Made by a program: the position numbers and the translations under genes
Part shown: positions 40,223 through 52,340 of the stretch, piece after piece
How positions within the stretch are numbered: the first letter of the stretch is position 1
How the letters are laid out: each line of letters opens with the position of its first letter
Assembly (NCBI GenBank): GCA_904063045.1
Contig: CAJFCJ010000001.1
Span: 1,743,501-1,807,500 of the forward strand
Direction: 5' to 3'
DNA length: 64,000 bases
Source: Dimorphilus gyrociliatus
Lineage: Eukaryota; Annelida; Polychaeta; Dinophilidae
Notes under the pieces: generated by a model
The model's database searches: none
What the model saw: only the letters and a program-made list of their open reading frames with translations
What the model was told of the DNA's origin: nothing

Positions 40223-43200
40223 TTAAATACATAGTTTATCTAGCACTTGTTGCGCTATTGTCTCGGCTCTTGATCTTTCCGGTAAATTAAAAACTGAATC
40301 TGTTGAAGAAGCTAGTCTGTTAACTATATCTCTGTTTACATATTGTCCAATTCCAACAGTGATTATTTCGATCCCTCTAGACTTTGCCTCTGCACCTGCC
40401 TGCAAAGTTCTTCCAGTTTCGCGATTCGCTTCACCATCAGATAACAATATCACAGTGTTTGGAACACCATCTCGATCTCCCCTATCCCGAACGAAGACAT
40501 TTCTTACAACAGTGTCCAAAGCTTTTGCAATATTTGTTCCATCTTGAACTTCAAAAATATCGATAGCATTTAAGAGGTCTCTTCGATCGTTAGACGTATA
40601 CTTATCCAAGGGAAAGCGTATGTTTGTGTTTGATCCGTATGTCACATAACCTACCCTAGTTCGACCAAATTGAAAGTCTAGGCCATGAATTACTTCTTTC
40701 ATGAAAGACAATTGAGAATCGTATCCTACATCTTCCAAAGAACCTGAAATATCAACAACGAAAACGATGTCACGTTGTCTTTGACACTGCCTTTCACAAT
40801 TGCGTCCAGTATAGGGTTCATTGCAGTCACATCTATAACGGCCAATTTCATCTATACACTGTCCATTATTGTTACAAGGCGAGTTTAAGCAGTCGTTTAC
40901 TTTATTACAAAGAGCATCCCCAACAGAGGGTATCATCGTGCTTAATTCCTGATATTTTTGAACGTTAAATACATTGTTGGGATAAGGTTCACTAGCTAAT
41001 GCGTGTAGAGTAAGGTAATTTCTGTTATAAAAGGAATTGTAACATTAGAACGCCACAAAGAGATATCATTTAGACTAATTACCTCCCTTTTGTCAAGCCA
41101 ACGCCAACTGTTACAAGAATAATGTGAGTTCCCTCAATTCGGGCAGAGACTGCCTCAGGAATAGTATTAATCGTTTCGAGGTTAGGAACAGAATCAGTAA
41201 CTAATATACAGTGATTTGGAACCTTTAGTCTGTCTCCATTTCTCTCTTGAAATAATTCTGATCGCATTAATCTTATAGCAGCAGCAATATTGGTTTTACC
41301 ACCAATAAAAGGTAGTTTATTAGCTTGAAACATTATATCCTCTAATTGGGTTGCATCAGTTAAACCGAGTTGCATAACTGCTGTGTCACTAAAATAAATC
41401 AGACCAATCTTGATGTTATCACTTCTGTCTGTTTGTCTAACTATTTGTTTGACAAATTTGGTTAAATTTCCAAAACGTTCATGGGTTATAGAGCCACTTG
41501 AATCAATTAAAAATGCTATATCGGCCTTATTCGGGCATTTTCTTTCGCATCTTTCTCCAGTGAAACCTGGTTGACAGACGCATTGAAAACTGCTTAGAAG
41601 ATCTTTACAAGTTCCCCCATTCAAGCATGGACTTGAATCGCATTCATTTTTTTCTGAAATTCGAAAAATGTAATAAACTATTCTTAACGATAAATAATTT
41701 ACTCACTATTACAAGCTGATAATAAGATATTCGAAACTTGACCAGATAAAGAAGCATAGTCTGTTAAAACTTTAACGTTTTCATCAGTAGGATGACTCGC
41801 TATACCATACAATTCATCTTCTTCAACACTACCACCAATACCTATAGTTATTATGTGGATCCCTGCTTTTCGAGTTGCTGTTGCCTCTTCCCAAGTGTCA
41901 TCTCGATTATTGGATTTTCCATCGGTCAATAAAATGATAACATTCAATGCGTTATCCCTATCACCGTTCAAACGAGTGAACATTGTTTGTCTAGCGACTC
42001 GGAGGGCTTCAGCCGTATTTGTCGTTCCTCCTGTGAATCTCAATGATAGGGCTTCTAACATTCGCTTTGTATCTGAATAGTCTTTTAGATTGAAATGAAT
42101 ATCTGTACCAGTTGAAAATGTCAAAACGCCAACTCTTGATCTTCCCCCATTTATGTCTAACCCTTGAATCATATCTCTAACAAAATCTTCAATTGTTGGG
42201 AAATTTTCTTTTTGAATACTTCCTGATGCATCGATCAGAAAAGCGATATCCACAGAATGTAAGCATTGATCTTCACATGTTCTTCCTGTAAAACCAGATG
42301 CGCATTTACAGTAAAATGTCTGTAGACTATCAATACAAGTTCCTCCATTCTTACAGGGGTCTGGATCACACTCATTGACAACATCACATATTATAGCAAT
42401 TATACCATTGGAATAGGCAAATAATTCTGTATATGCTGGAACAAGCAAATGATTACGGGACCTCGGATAAGAGGCCATCATTTGTATTTCACTTTTTCTT
42501 ATCCATTTACCGATGCCTAACGCTATAATGTCAATGCTCTGAGCTCTAGTTTTGCGAGCTTCATCTATTGTTAACTGGGGTTCTCTAGATGCACCATCGG
42601 TAATTAAAAGAACAATATTTGCCGCGCTTTGCCTATTACCATTCTGTGAAGAGAACATTGTTTCTCTAACATATCTAAGGGCTAAATGGGTGTTTGTTCC
42701 CCCATAATCGTACTGAATATTAACAATTTCTCTTGTTATTTCCTGAATGTTGTCATATTTGTTTAGATGAAATACAACGTGAGGAGAGTCACTAAAGGTT
42801 AGTACGCCAATTCTTGCTTGTCCTGAATCAACGTCCAGCCTGGAGGCCAACTCCCTGACAAAATTCAATACCCGTTTAAAATCACGTAGCTCGATTGAAC
42901 CGGAGGTATCAATCATAAATATGACGTCTAATTGTTTATTTTTGCAGTCCGGGGGTGCTTCTTTACAGGTAACCTCTACAAGATTCTTTTCAATTGATTT
43001 TAATGTATCAAATTCTTTCAATTGAAAGTAGTGCGTGGAATCAGGATTGGAAGCAAGATTTCTCAATTCATCCTGATTGACCTCGGGACCGATACCTATA
43101 GCAAAAGTACGTAATCCCCTCTCATGAATCCTTTTAGCCTCAATTTCAGTGGCCGCTCTATCGCTCGATTCACCGTCAGTGACAACAATAACCAAATCAC

Positions 43201-44259
43201 GGACATTTAGGCGATTTCCTTTGTTGGTATCGTATATAGCGTCCCGATTACCAACGTATAATGCTCTCAGGGCACCAGCCGTATTCGTTAATTGTTCTAA
43301 ATATTCTATTTGATCAATAGCAGTAGTCAGGGACGTCTTTGTATAGTATTGGTTCAAATAGAATTCTTTTTTGACTTTAGTGCTGAATGATATAGCAGCA
43401 ACTCTTACACCATTCTGGGAAATATACATCTCCGAAACAACTCTCTTTGTAAAGTCCAAGAGTTTATCCCAATCCCAAATTGGTACAGAACCCGAAGAAT
43501 CAAGAACAAATGTGATATCGGCCTCACCGGCGCATGCAGGTATCTCTTGACAAAATCTCGTCATTAGCGATTTATATATACTATCCATGCCGTTCCATTG
43601 AACGTTAAACCAACTATTTTTCTCATAAGGATCACTGGCCAATCTCATAATAGCATCTTGGTTAAAGTTTGACCCTACTACTAAAGCCATAATAGTAATT
43701 TGTTTCCCTCTTGCATCAAGAGCATTGGCAGCAATATCGTCGCCGCCAATATTCATAGAAGTTGTTGTAATTAGAAAAATGACATCAGGAATCCCCTGAC
43801 GAGCCCCATTGTCTGAATTTATCAAGGCGTTTTTGGCCAGAGTGAATATATTATTAAATGATGCGCCCTGATTATTTCTGTAAGGTATGGAATTAATGGC
43901 GTTAACAGCAGCATTAACGTTGGTCCAGTCATCTAATTCAAAATCCCATTCACCGTTGTTGCTTGCACTTATTACGCCTACACGGGTTTTTGTGGTAGAT
44001 ATTTCCATTTCGCGTACAATACGTACCAGTTGGGCCTTGACACTAGAAAAGGCCGATGCAGATACGGAATTGGCATTTTCTATAATGAAAATTACATCCG
44101 CTTCACCTTCACATCCTATAAAAGTAACAGTTGTAATAATTTTATTGTTAATACAGAGGTGTTAAACTTTTTATTACCATCATAAACTTGTGAAGAGTTC
44201 TTTAACAGCAGGAAAGAAACTAATAACCGTAAAAATACTTCAATACAGCGAACCTTCAT
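40223..44259 (-). CDS. Secreted multi-vWA/EGF protein (collagen VI/matrilin-like)
   Basis: Exon 1 (ATG 44259) encodes a signal peptide, MKVRCIEVFLRLLVSFLLL. Six vWA domains follow, with EGF-like modules (CxNGGTCxD type, for example NECDPDPCKNGGTCIDSL and NDCLNSPCNNNGQC) before the fourth, fifth and sixth. Domains 2-6 keep the metal-site motif DxSxS: DSSGS, DTSGS, DASGS, DSSGS and DISGS. Domain 1 has ENANS instead and probably binds no metal. The large exon 41699 to about 44115 holds four vWA domains. The last exon ends LDKLCI, TAG at 40223. Such proteins are extracellular-matrix or mucus components; no collagen repeat is present, so it is not a collagen VI chain. The architecture is lineage-type rather than a clear orthologue. 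Confidence 0.88.
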
Positions 44260-44825
44260 TGTCTCAATCTGAAAATGGTTTAATTTTGTGTTTACTTAAA
44301 ATCTGGATAGAAAACCAGAGCACATTTTCCAATAGATCATTTATCAATATTGAAAATTGCAAAAGAGCCATTGGAGCATAAAAGATTACGAATAAAAACT
44401 TTAGACCCGCAGATTAAATTACTAAAGAAAAATTTTATAAATCTATTGTTATATAGAATTTATTAAAATAGGGAGCACGTACCTTTCTAAATCGATATCA
44501 AAATCTATCTGAAGTCCAGAATTCGATCTAAATAGCGGTTAATACGTAAGTAACCATAGTTATTAGATTTAAAAGTGTCGCCCTTACTACGAGGTCTGTC
44601 GTGAAGGAATTCTAAGCATGTGAAGCGAGAAAGTAACGAAGCAGGTAGGCGGGAAATATTGACCTGGCATAAAGCAACTTTTCTACTTCGCCCTATGTTC
44701 TCCTAGTTATATAGGCTAATTCAACGATTTTGATAGGCCTTAGTAAAGAATCGTTCAAGTCAAGTATTTACATAGTTATATTCAGAACAAATAATCAGAA
44801 CAACAAACCAAACGAATAAAGAAAC
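44260..44825. other. Interval vWA gene to EAF
   Basis: Promoter of the vWA gene and 3' UTR of EAF. A tRNA-like look at 44590-44740 was checked and not supported. Nothing else seen. Confidence 0.5.
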
Positions 44826-45617
44826 TTAATCAGAGTCACTAGAGTCACTTAATCGTAGGTCATTACCTGAAACAATATTTTAAATTTATTAAGGTCATTA
44901 TTAAGAATTAAAGTCAATAAATTACTCACAAAGACTAATACTGTTGGGTTGAAAAGAGCTAGCAGAATTTGAGTTCGCTTTTGGAGAAGTTTTTGAGTTC
45001 ATTCCACCTAACGAAAAGTAAAATACTCAAGTATAATAAGGGTTTTCTTAAATTAAAAATTTAAAAAACCTGTAAGGAAAGATGGAGGCGGTGAAGTCTC
45101 TGAATCACTTTCGTTATCACTGGACGATGATAAATCTAAAGTTGGTACTATTGCTAATTCAGATTTTTTCGCATGATCATTGCTGCTATTGCTGTGACTG
45201 CTTCGTTTTATTGATTGAGTTTCCATCCTAGTCTTTTTCAATTGAACATGACTACATAATCGTTCCAATTTATATTCTCCAGTATGGTGATCTATAATTA
45301 AAACGCATTCTTTATTCGTTGGACGTTTGTTTCCCTTATAGACGGTATATGGTTGATTTGATCCGACTGAATTAGGAACGGTCACTGATACGGAATTTTT
45401 TCCATCCACTTCAAATTTAGCCAATTGTGACATATCCACTGATGCAGGTTTAAAGTCATCTGTATGATTAGAAATACAGTTGAAATATGACGTAAATAAA
45501 AACAAGCAGAACAAACTGACATCGTATGGAATGAATCTTCTTATGGGAATTCTGATTAAACGTATCTCCCAAAACCAATTCGTGATCATCGTTGTCCAAT
45601 TTCAGATTTTCCGTCAT
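44826..45617 (-). CDS. EAF: ELL-associated factor
   Basis: EAF proteins bind ELL and stimulate RNA polymerase II elongation in the super elongation complex. Four exons: exon 1 (start 45617) reads MTENLKLDNDDHELVLGDTF and HSIR. Exon 2 continues YDFKPASVDMS, SVTVPNSVGSNQPYTVYKGN, ECVLIIDHHTGEYKLERL and VQLKKTR, matching the EAF1/2 ELL-binding domain block by block. A Ser/Asp/Glu-rich activation tail follows (LDLSSSSDNESDSETSP), and the last exon ends NDLRLSDSSDSD, as in human EAF. About 190 residues. One orthologue is expected in invertebrates, so EAF1 versus EAF2 is not meaningful. Confidence 0.93.
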
Positions 45618-46602
45618 TTTTCTACTTTAAAATCTTATTTAAATATGTAAAACACTAAAAAATACACTAAAATGTAGTACTTCTAATAGATCATGAATGT
45701 TTTACTTTTTCGACTTATTGGTAAGACTATGTACCAGACAGAAATAAACAGAAAAAACAAAATGGTGACCAAACTTTTAGAATCCGCTTTGATACTTGTA
45801 AAAGAGCTACCTTTTACAGAAAATGCATGATATATTCGAACAATTATCAAAAAATTATGATGAACAATTTTCTAAAAATATTCTATAATTTATTCTTCTC
45901 TTTGATATAAAAAAGAAAACTTAATCACTATATACTACAAAACTTCCCTATAATTTGCGTCTGTAAACATGTATTGGTTATAAAAAGTAAAAATTCAAAT
46001 AACTATTTATACTATTGTATTAATAAAGAATATTGGCATAATTAAAATTTAATAGACTAGCTTAAACATTGCAAAGAAGAATAGACCGCCTGGAATTCTA
46101 TTTGAAATAAATGGCCTTTTGTTTTGATTTAGCTTGCATAGATTTTCTTCCCTGTTTATTTTTTATCCATTAATCCTAATCATACTTATACTTTCTTATT
46201 TTAGCAAATGATCTAGGAAGCGTTATCAACGTGTTATTTCTTTTTTTAACAAAAAATACCAAAGTTAAGTTGAGATTGTTATGTGTATTAAAACGTTCTA
46301 TTTATAGGGTGAAATTCTTACGTAGAAATATTATTTTTATATTTGTTATTGTTAATATATTGAACACAAAATTTATTGGAATATTAAACCGAAAAGAGAT
46401 CTTAAATATCCTTTTCTAATAGTTTTTTTTATATTTTTTTGTATACAAATGACTTGTGACGTATTCTATTTTTTATTTAAAATGAATGTGCACTATATTT
46501 AAATCAAAAATATTCAGAACATTTATAACATCCAGTGAAGAATTTTTTCAGGCTACTTTAAATTGTTGACTTTCAAGGATATAATGATATTGTTATCATT
46601 AT
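45618..46602. other. Gene-poor 1-kb interval
   Basis: Very AT-rich. A 62-codon plus-strand open frame at 46231-46419 is Lys/Ile/Asn-rich with no features and is not supported. Nothing else seen. Confidence 0.5.
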
Positions 46603-47571
46603 TTATTTAATATCTACTCTTTTTTCAATATTCTTAATTATTTCAAAAAACCAGTTTGCAAACTCAGCAGTTTGATCATAATCTATAGATCCATCGTTTG
46701 TTAACCATAAGCCAGTCTTGTCTCGATTTTCCAATATGTGATTTGTTATTTTTTCAATTGCATCTAAATAGATATTATCACCCGTTATTCTGTAAAGTAT
46801 TGAAGCAGCCCATGAAACTTTATGACTGAAGTTTGACTTAAAAATCCCATGACAATTGATTGTATAATTATAGTAGCTTTTGCTTAAGTTAAGGTATTTT
46901 TTGTCTTTTGTTAAATCGTACAATTCGGCAAGGAAGGATATTGGGAAGCCTAGGAAAAAGTATAACTGATTATCATTCGTCTTCGAAATACAATAGAAAG
47001 GATTTTCTGGATTAGACTTTATTAGTTTTTGATGCTTATCCATTCTCAAATAAAAGTATTTGTCCTTTTCTTGCTGAATATTCCAGAAATGTTCTAGGCA
47101 GTTTGCTGCACGAATTGCTTCTTGTAAATCCCCTTTGATTAAATATGTATAGCCAATATTAGCTACAGTTAATAATTCAATACAATTATCAGAAGCTGAC
47201 ACGTCTTTCAATTCATAATTGTTAAAATTATTATGTATGTAATCAAAACTATTTGTCATATCAATTTTCAACTTTAGGCCACTTCTCATAATCCAACAGT
47301 TCATATAAGAATAGTATTCTATATAGGTTGGATTTTCCGTTTTGCAATTTTCGGCCTTTTTAAAATCTCCTGTATTCATTAAAAAATTTTTCATAATGAA
47401 TTGTTGAACTTCGTTCGCCTTTTCTTCACTATCCCCAGCCAAAAGCATGGAGGGAACCTTGAAATATATTGCAATGTCATCATTATGATTTAGACCAGTT
47501 TCTTTGCTAAAATTTGTTTCAAACCATTCTCTGACGTTTAAGGCTGCTGAACGGAGGTTGTTTAAATTCAT
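46603..47571 (-). CDS. Intronless alpha/alpha-toroid-like protein, bacterial/fungal look
   Basis: A single exon of 322 codons, MNLNNLRSAALNVREWFETN to EKRVDIK, TAA. Motifs repeat in helix pairs: NPTYIEYYSYMNCWIMRSGL, ELLTVANIGYTYLIKGDLQE, FYLRMDKHQKLI, QLYFFLGFPISFLAELYDLT, KKYLNLSKSYYNY, SHKVSWAASILYRITGD and DYDQTAEFANWFFEI. This spacing is that of alpha/alpha toroids (six-hairpin or terpenoid-cyclase type). The set resembles an uncharacterised family that I recall from bacteria, fungi and scattered invertebrates; this is memory, not a search. No signal peptide is evident. Enzyme activity is unknown. Lack of introns in an intron-dense region is compatible with horizontal acquisition, though USB1 is intronless too. 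Confidence 0.75.
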   Translation of the reverse strand: MNLNNLRSAALNVREWFETNFSKETGLNHNDDIAIYFKVPSMLLAGDSEEKANEVQQFIMKNFLMNTGDFKKAENCKTENPTYIEYYSYMNCWIMRSGLKLKIDMTNSFDYIHNNFNNYELKDVSASDNCIELLTVANIGYTYLIKGDLQEAIRAANCLEHFWNIQQEKDKYFYLRMDKHQKLIKSNPENPFYCISKTNDNQLYFFLGFPISFLAELYDLTKDKKYLNLSKSYYNYTINCHGIFKSNFSHKVSWAASILYRITGDNIYLDAIEKITNHILENRDKTGLWLTNDGSIDYDQTAEFANWFFEIIKNIEKRVDIK

Positions 47572-47808
47572 AATTAGTGAAATTAACCTTGAATTTCTCG
47601 TTAATATATTTGGTCCTTTCTTATAAACGATCTCACTAGAGACACCTTGTGTTAAGAAAATAGAAGTCAGATAAAACTTTAGATACTTTTGGTAGTATTC
47701 AAAAGGAAGTTATTACGTCATCATTTTATAAATAAAGAGAAGTTTATTGATACTGACTAAACCTTCATGAACGAAAATTAGACATTAATATTATTGTCAA
47801 CAGAATAT

Positions 47809-48248
47809 TTAATCGACTTTTAATTTCCAAGCCTGGTAATCTTCTAGTTTCATGTTTTTTTCTCCTCCAATTTCTAGCGATTTATAAAACACTAACGAAA
47901 AAAGTATACATACAGTAAATATATTTATTTATATCATGTTTTATCGTTGATATTAATGATTATTTAAACTTTTTGATACTTACTATCAAGAAGCCAAGGA
48001 AAGTTTTGGTGTACTTTTAGGCGATTATCTGAAAATATTTGTTAAGGTATATTATTTTGCTGCTCTTTAATTATTTTATATAGCTAATATTTTACTGTAT
48101 ATGTTTATAAGTTGATCTGGTTACCTCTAGATTGTCCAAGATATCTCCAGGTAAACCATCCAGCTCCTATAAACCCTATTTCGACTGCTATAAAAGTTTT
48201 AATTAAAAAGCGTGCCTTAGAAATGGTTTTAGGATTCTTTTGTAACAT
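47809..48248 (-). CDS. CEBPZOS: CEBPZOS-like mitochondrial microprotein
   Basis: Three small exons joined in frame give 83 residues. Exon 1 from ATG 48248 holds a single membrane helix (FIAVEIGFIGAGWFTWRYL) after a basic start, MLQKNPKTISKARFLIKTF. Exon 2 gives DNRLKVHQNFPWLLD and exon 3 FYKSLEIGGEKNMKLEDYQA, ending WKLKVD, TAA at 47809. Human CEBPZOS (80 residues) has the same plan: an N-terminal helix, then YPFILEVYYKSTEKSG and a C-terminal acidic-Trp end. It is a mitochondrial membrane protein of poorly defined role. In vertebrates it overlaps CEBPZ antisense; here no CEBPZ gene lies next to it. All exons are too short for simple open-frame detection. Confidence 0.8.
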
Positions 48249-48988
48249 TTCTATAGAATAATTTATTTCCTATAATTATTACAGATGTTTAAATATTCAT
48301 AAAAAGTTGAAGTTGTAGCCAATACAAGTATTATTTAACAATTTTTTGTCGCTTTTCAGAAAAGACACAATCATGTGTGTCAGTTGTTCTTGCTAAAAAG
48401 TGGGCATGACAAGTACTTTAAAAGCTTTTGCCAAATTTAAAGATATACTTGATCCCTTCATAAATTCTCAAAGTAACATGCAATATACAATATATATATT
48501 AATAGGAATTTTTATTGCACGTGAACGCCATATTATTATGAACATGTGGCTAAATTTGAATAGCTTTTTGCATTGATTGTCTAAAAGATTACTAGTTGTC
48601 AAATGGGCATTTAAATATAAATAACTATATCACATTATTGATATGTTATTTGACAGTACTTGACCCTTAAGGATGGTATTTAAAATGAGATCTACAATCA
48701 GTAATATTCTTATTCCATCTCTTTAGTCCAGCTTTTGTGTTGAGTACAATTCTACTCATTTTCAGATATTATTTGTCTAGGAATAAGAGTAGAACGAAAT
48801 TTTGAATCTAATAGGTAACAAACGAGAAGTTAATGTTTTGTCTACGTATCTTTAGGCCTTAAAGTGACAAATTCTAAAATTCTCTACACTGTAGACGACA
48901 GTAGGGCCATCTATTATCTTTTCTAAATGTCATCTTAGTACCCTGTTACTCTGAATGCAAACAAGAATATATTCAAGCCATTTCCGGT
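48249..48988. other. Divergent interval CEBPZOS/OS-9
   Basis: About 740 bp with promoters for both genes expected. No coding exon, RNA gene or repeat that I can support. Confidence 0.5.
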
Positions 48989-51800
48989 ATGAAATATATA
49001 ACGAATCTATTACCTTTTTTTGCAATAATAAAGATAACTCTTGGATATTTTGATCTCGAAGATCTACAAAATTCAAAATATAACATAGATTTCGTGAAAA
49101 CTCCTGTCGTTCTGCCAGATGTATGATTTTAGTTTTTCGTTTACTCTTAAAGTTTAAACTTATGAATAAATTTGCAGGAAATCCCTGAAAATGCTGTTAC
49201 AGTAGTAACAAAATTAGGTCAAAAATTCCATTGCATTTACTCCGATCGTGCAGAAGAAGTTGAAAAAGAGAAGGAAGAAGAAATTTCTGCTCTACGAATA
49301 GGCGTTAAAGATTTGTTGAAACCATTAGAAAGCGGACCATGTTTATTTCAGGTTTATACTTTTCTACTGATTGATTTGACCTTTTTTAGAGACATTTTAT
49401 TTGTTATAGACAAAAGATTGGTGGTCTTACGAGTTCTGCTTTGGAAAATACATTAGGCAATATCACATGGAAGGTAAATTAATGATCTTTTGAAACAAAG
49501 AAATAAACAGCTGCTTAACATTGATAACAAAATTATTTTTACTTATTTTTCCTTTCTCTTGCACTTTTAGACAATAAAATTTCCGGAAAGATAATATACT
49601 TAGGATATTATGAATCAGAGTATAACTGGGACAATGAAACGGATAATGAATCAGTAAGGCTCTCTAATATAATATTAACCAGATTGTCATATTTGAATGC
49701 CTTGTTTAGAAAAGTCGTCTTAATAGATATCATAGTCAATATTATACAAATGGTTCAAGTTGCGATGTCACTGGTAAACAGAGAAGAACGGAAGTGAGAG
49801 TATGTTGAAATTGTTATCACAGCAATGATTTCTTATTATGTTGATATATATATATATATATATATACATTGACACAGTTTATATGTGATCACGAAAGCGG
49901 TGATAGGATAGACGATGTGTATGAGCCAGAAACTTGTGTTTACGTATTGACAATACACACAATGAAAATCTGCCATCATCCATATCTAAAAGTAAATATA
50001 TACTGTAAATATATACTGTATATGACGTATTTTAAATGAATAAAATTCATTTAGCCACCAACAAAAAAGAAGGCTACAGTCATCCAATGCAAGCCAGTAG
50101 TCACTCAAGAGCAGTTCAATATTTATGAAGAAGAAAGAAAAGAATGGGAAAGAGATCAGGCAGAAAAGTTGAAAGCCAATGAATTAAAATTAAAAGGTAT
50201 AAGAACAATTTTTGAATATTGTAATATTTTAGCTATTTTTTAACTTATCTTTGATCTTATTTCTAGAAGCTCAGAAAGAGTTGAAAGAAAAGGAAAAAGA
50301 GAAAGAAATAGAAAAAGACGAAAAGCAATTAAATAGTGATAGTAAAACGTCAGAGCAAATAGATAACATCAAAAATAGTAAATTTTCAAAACTACAATCT
50401 GATATAATCAAAGGGGTTAAAGAAATCAATAAAGCAAATCTTAATAATAAAAGTGGGTAAAAACATATTCGTATAACATGGCTTATATTTTTTTTCATTT
50501 TATTGAAAAAGGAGATATTAAAGAATACATTAAAACATTTACAAATATGAAGAAAACGAGAGGTGATACAAGGTTCAAGAAACAACGTAGACAAAAGGGA
50601 GAGGAAAAGTACAAAGACGACTATGATGATGAGGATGACGAAAGTAAAGAGGAAAAGAATAAAAGTAAAATGAAAGAAACTGATTTAACTAAAGACGAAG
50701 AATCAAAGTAAGATAGAAAAATTTTTTCTCATTTTATTAGAATTCTATACAGACAAAATTATTTTAGAAAAGGAGTATTAACCTCTGAAGAAGATAAAGA
50801 AAATGTTGATGAATTCTCAAAAGGATTAAAAAATTTAGGATTAAATGATAGGCAGGAAACAAACTTAGCAAACTCAAAATCAAAAATAAAAGAAGCTGTT
50901 GAAGAACAATTTGAAGATATTCTCAGTGAGGTCAGTTGTATTTTACAATTCTTAAATATGCTCTAAATATATTTGCATTCTCTTTTTAGGCGCAAGAAGA
51001 ACTAGAAAAGGAGGGTGTAGATGTAAAATTAGATAAAAAAGAGACTGCTAGACATTTATCTCAAACTCTTACCAATCTCTTAAATGTATTAGATGAGAAA
51101 AATAATGGTAAGTTTGATAGATAGCTCTAATATGTTAATACTTTAGAATTTTATACTATAAACTCTGTTTTCATCAGATAAAGATAAAAAAAAAACAAAA
51201 GATGATGCAACAGAATCAGAATCTGTTGACGAGAAAGTCGAAGCAACGGATGAAGATTTATCAAATATAAATGAACCGCAGAAAAATGATGCTGAAGGAG
51301 ACAAAGGATCAGCCTCTTCAAGAATACAGGAAGACTTTCAAGAAAAAATGCAAAATCATTTAAAAAAGGCAGGAATAAACACGGACGGTTGGCAAATTTT
51401 TATTTCCTCTTAATTCTTAGTAAAGGGAACTTTCATTTTATAAACAATTTGTTTTAGGTCGTAAAATAACTGTTAAAATAATCTCGTCTAAAACTGGAGA
51501 GGAAATTAAAATAGGTAATGATGAAGCTCTCAGTAAAATGATCATTGCTATATGGGTAAGGTTTATTTTCTTATATTCATTGAAACACATATTTTTTTCT
51601 TCAATCGTTCACAATTTATTTAATAGTCATTTTATTAATTATTTTAGAGCGGTGATGAAGAAGAAATAAAAGAACAACAAAGAGAAAAGAGATTTCAGTT
51701 GTCATATAATAGTAACTGGAAAAGGAAAAGTAAGTTATTCACTCCTCCGGATGATTCTGGAGAAGTCTTAAAAGAAAAGGGTGAAGATGAGGAAACATAA
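48989..51800 (+). CDS. OS9: OS-9 ER lectin (ERAD)
   Basis: OS-9 binds trimmed mannose glycans through its MRH domain and passes misfolded proteins to the HRD1-SEL1L ubiquitin ligase. The start MKYITNLLPFFAIIKITLG is a signal peptide. The next exons give FHCIYSDRAEE and the MRH core: KDWWSYEFCFGKYIRQYH, IIYLGYYESEYNWDN, YYTNGSSCDVTGKQRRTEV, FICDHESGDRIDDVYEPETC and YVLTIHTMKICHHPYLK. Trp, Gln, Arg, Glu and Tyr sugar-binding positions and the Cys pairs are present. A long acidic/Lys-rich coiled region follows and the C-terminus has EIKEQQREKRFQLSYNSNWK, close to the KERQRQKELESNYRRVW motif of human OS-9. It ends EDEET, TAA. More than a dozen short introns. It converges on PRKCSH, another ER glycan-control gene. 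Confidence 0.93.
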
Positions 51801-52226
51801 ACCAAGTTCAGATACACTCTTAATTTAATTGTTAAAGCGAAAAACTGTTGAATATTTAAAAAAATACTGTTTAATTTTCAAAGTTCACCCTAAATTGATA
51901 ATATTTAAATGTCGAATAAATTTCTAAAACTGAAAATTATTTCACATCACAGTCATAAACTACTTAATAGACGTTGATATCCAAAATTTATGGATCTTTC
52001 ATTAGAATTTTCAAGTTAATTAATGAAATGCGTTATTGTCGTTTCACTATAATTTATATCGTGATGTGAAAAAATGAAAATAAAATATTCGATGTATGAA
52101 ATTAAAAATGGCACTATAGCAACAAATAATAAAAGAAAAAATTTTTGTTACATAAGAGCCGAACCAATAATCATATAAAATGAATATCAATAATCAGCAA
52201 ACTTAACGACTCAGTGTCTTGATAGC

Positions 52227-52281
<55 letters not shown>

Positions 52282-52340
52282 TATATAAGCTATATATATA
52301 TAAATGTAATTTTTTTTAAATATCTTTCGTTAAAGTTGTA
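51801..52340. other. Convergent interval OS-9/PRKCSH
   Basis: 3' UTRs of two convergent genes. It includes the long TA repeat at 52231-52304. No gene seen. Confidence 0.6.
52231..52304 (+). repeat. (TA)n repeat with self-complementary arms
   Basis: Nearly pure TA dinucleotides over about 70 bp, interrupted once by AATA and once by AAGC. The flanking AGCTTTATT and AAGCTATATA are partly complementary, so a cruciform or RNA hairpin could form between the two convergent 3' ends. Confidence 0.9.

Noticed and set aside
44580-44740. Possible tRNA-like sequence upstream of the vWA gene
   Set aside because: I could not fold an acceptor stem, anticodon arm and T-loop consensus.
46231-46419. 62-codon open frame in the EAF to toroid-protein gap
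   Set aside because: AT-driven Lys/Ile/Asn composition, no splice context and no recognisable motif.
52231-52304. TA-rich tract as a repeat array such as CRISPR
   Set aside because: It is a dinucleotide microsatellite without spacers, in an animal genome.
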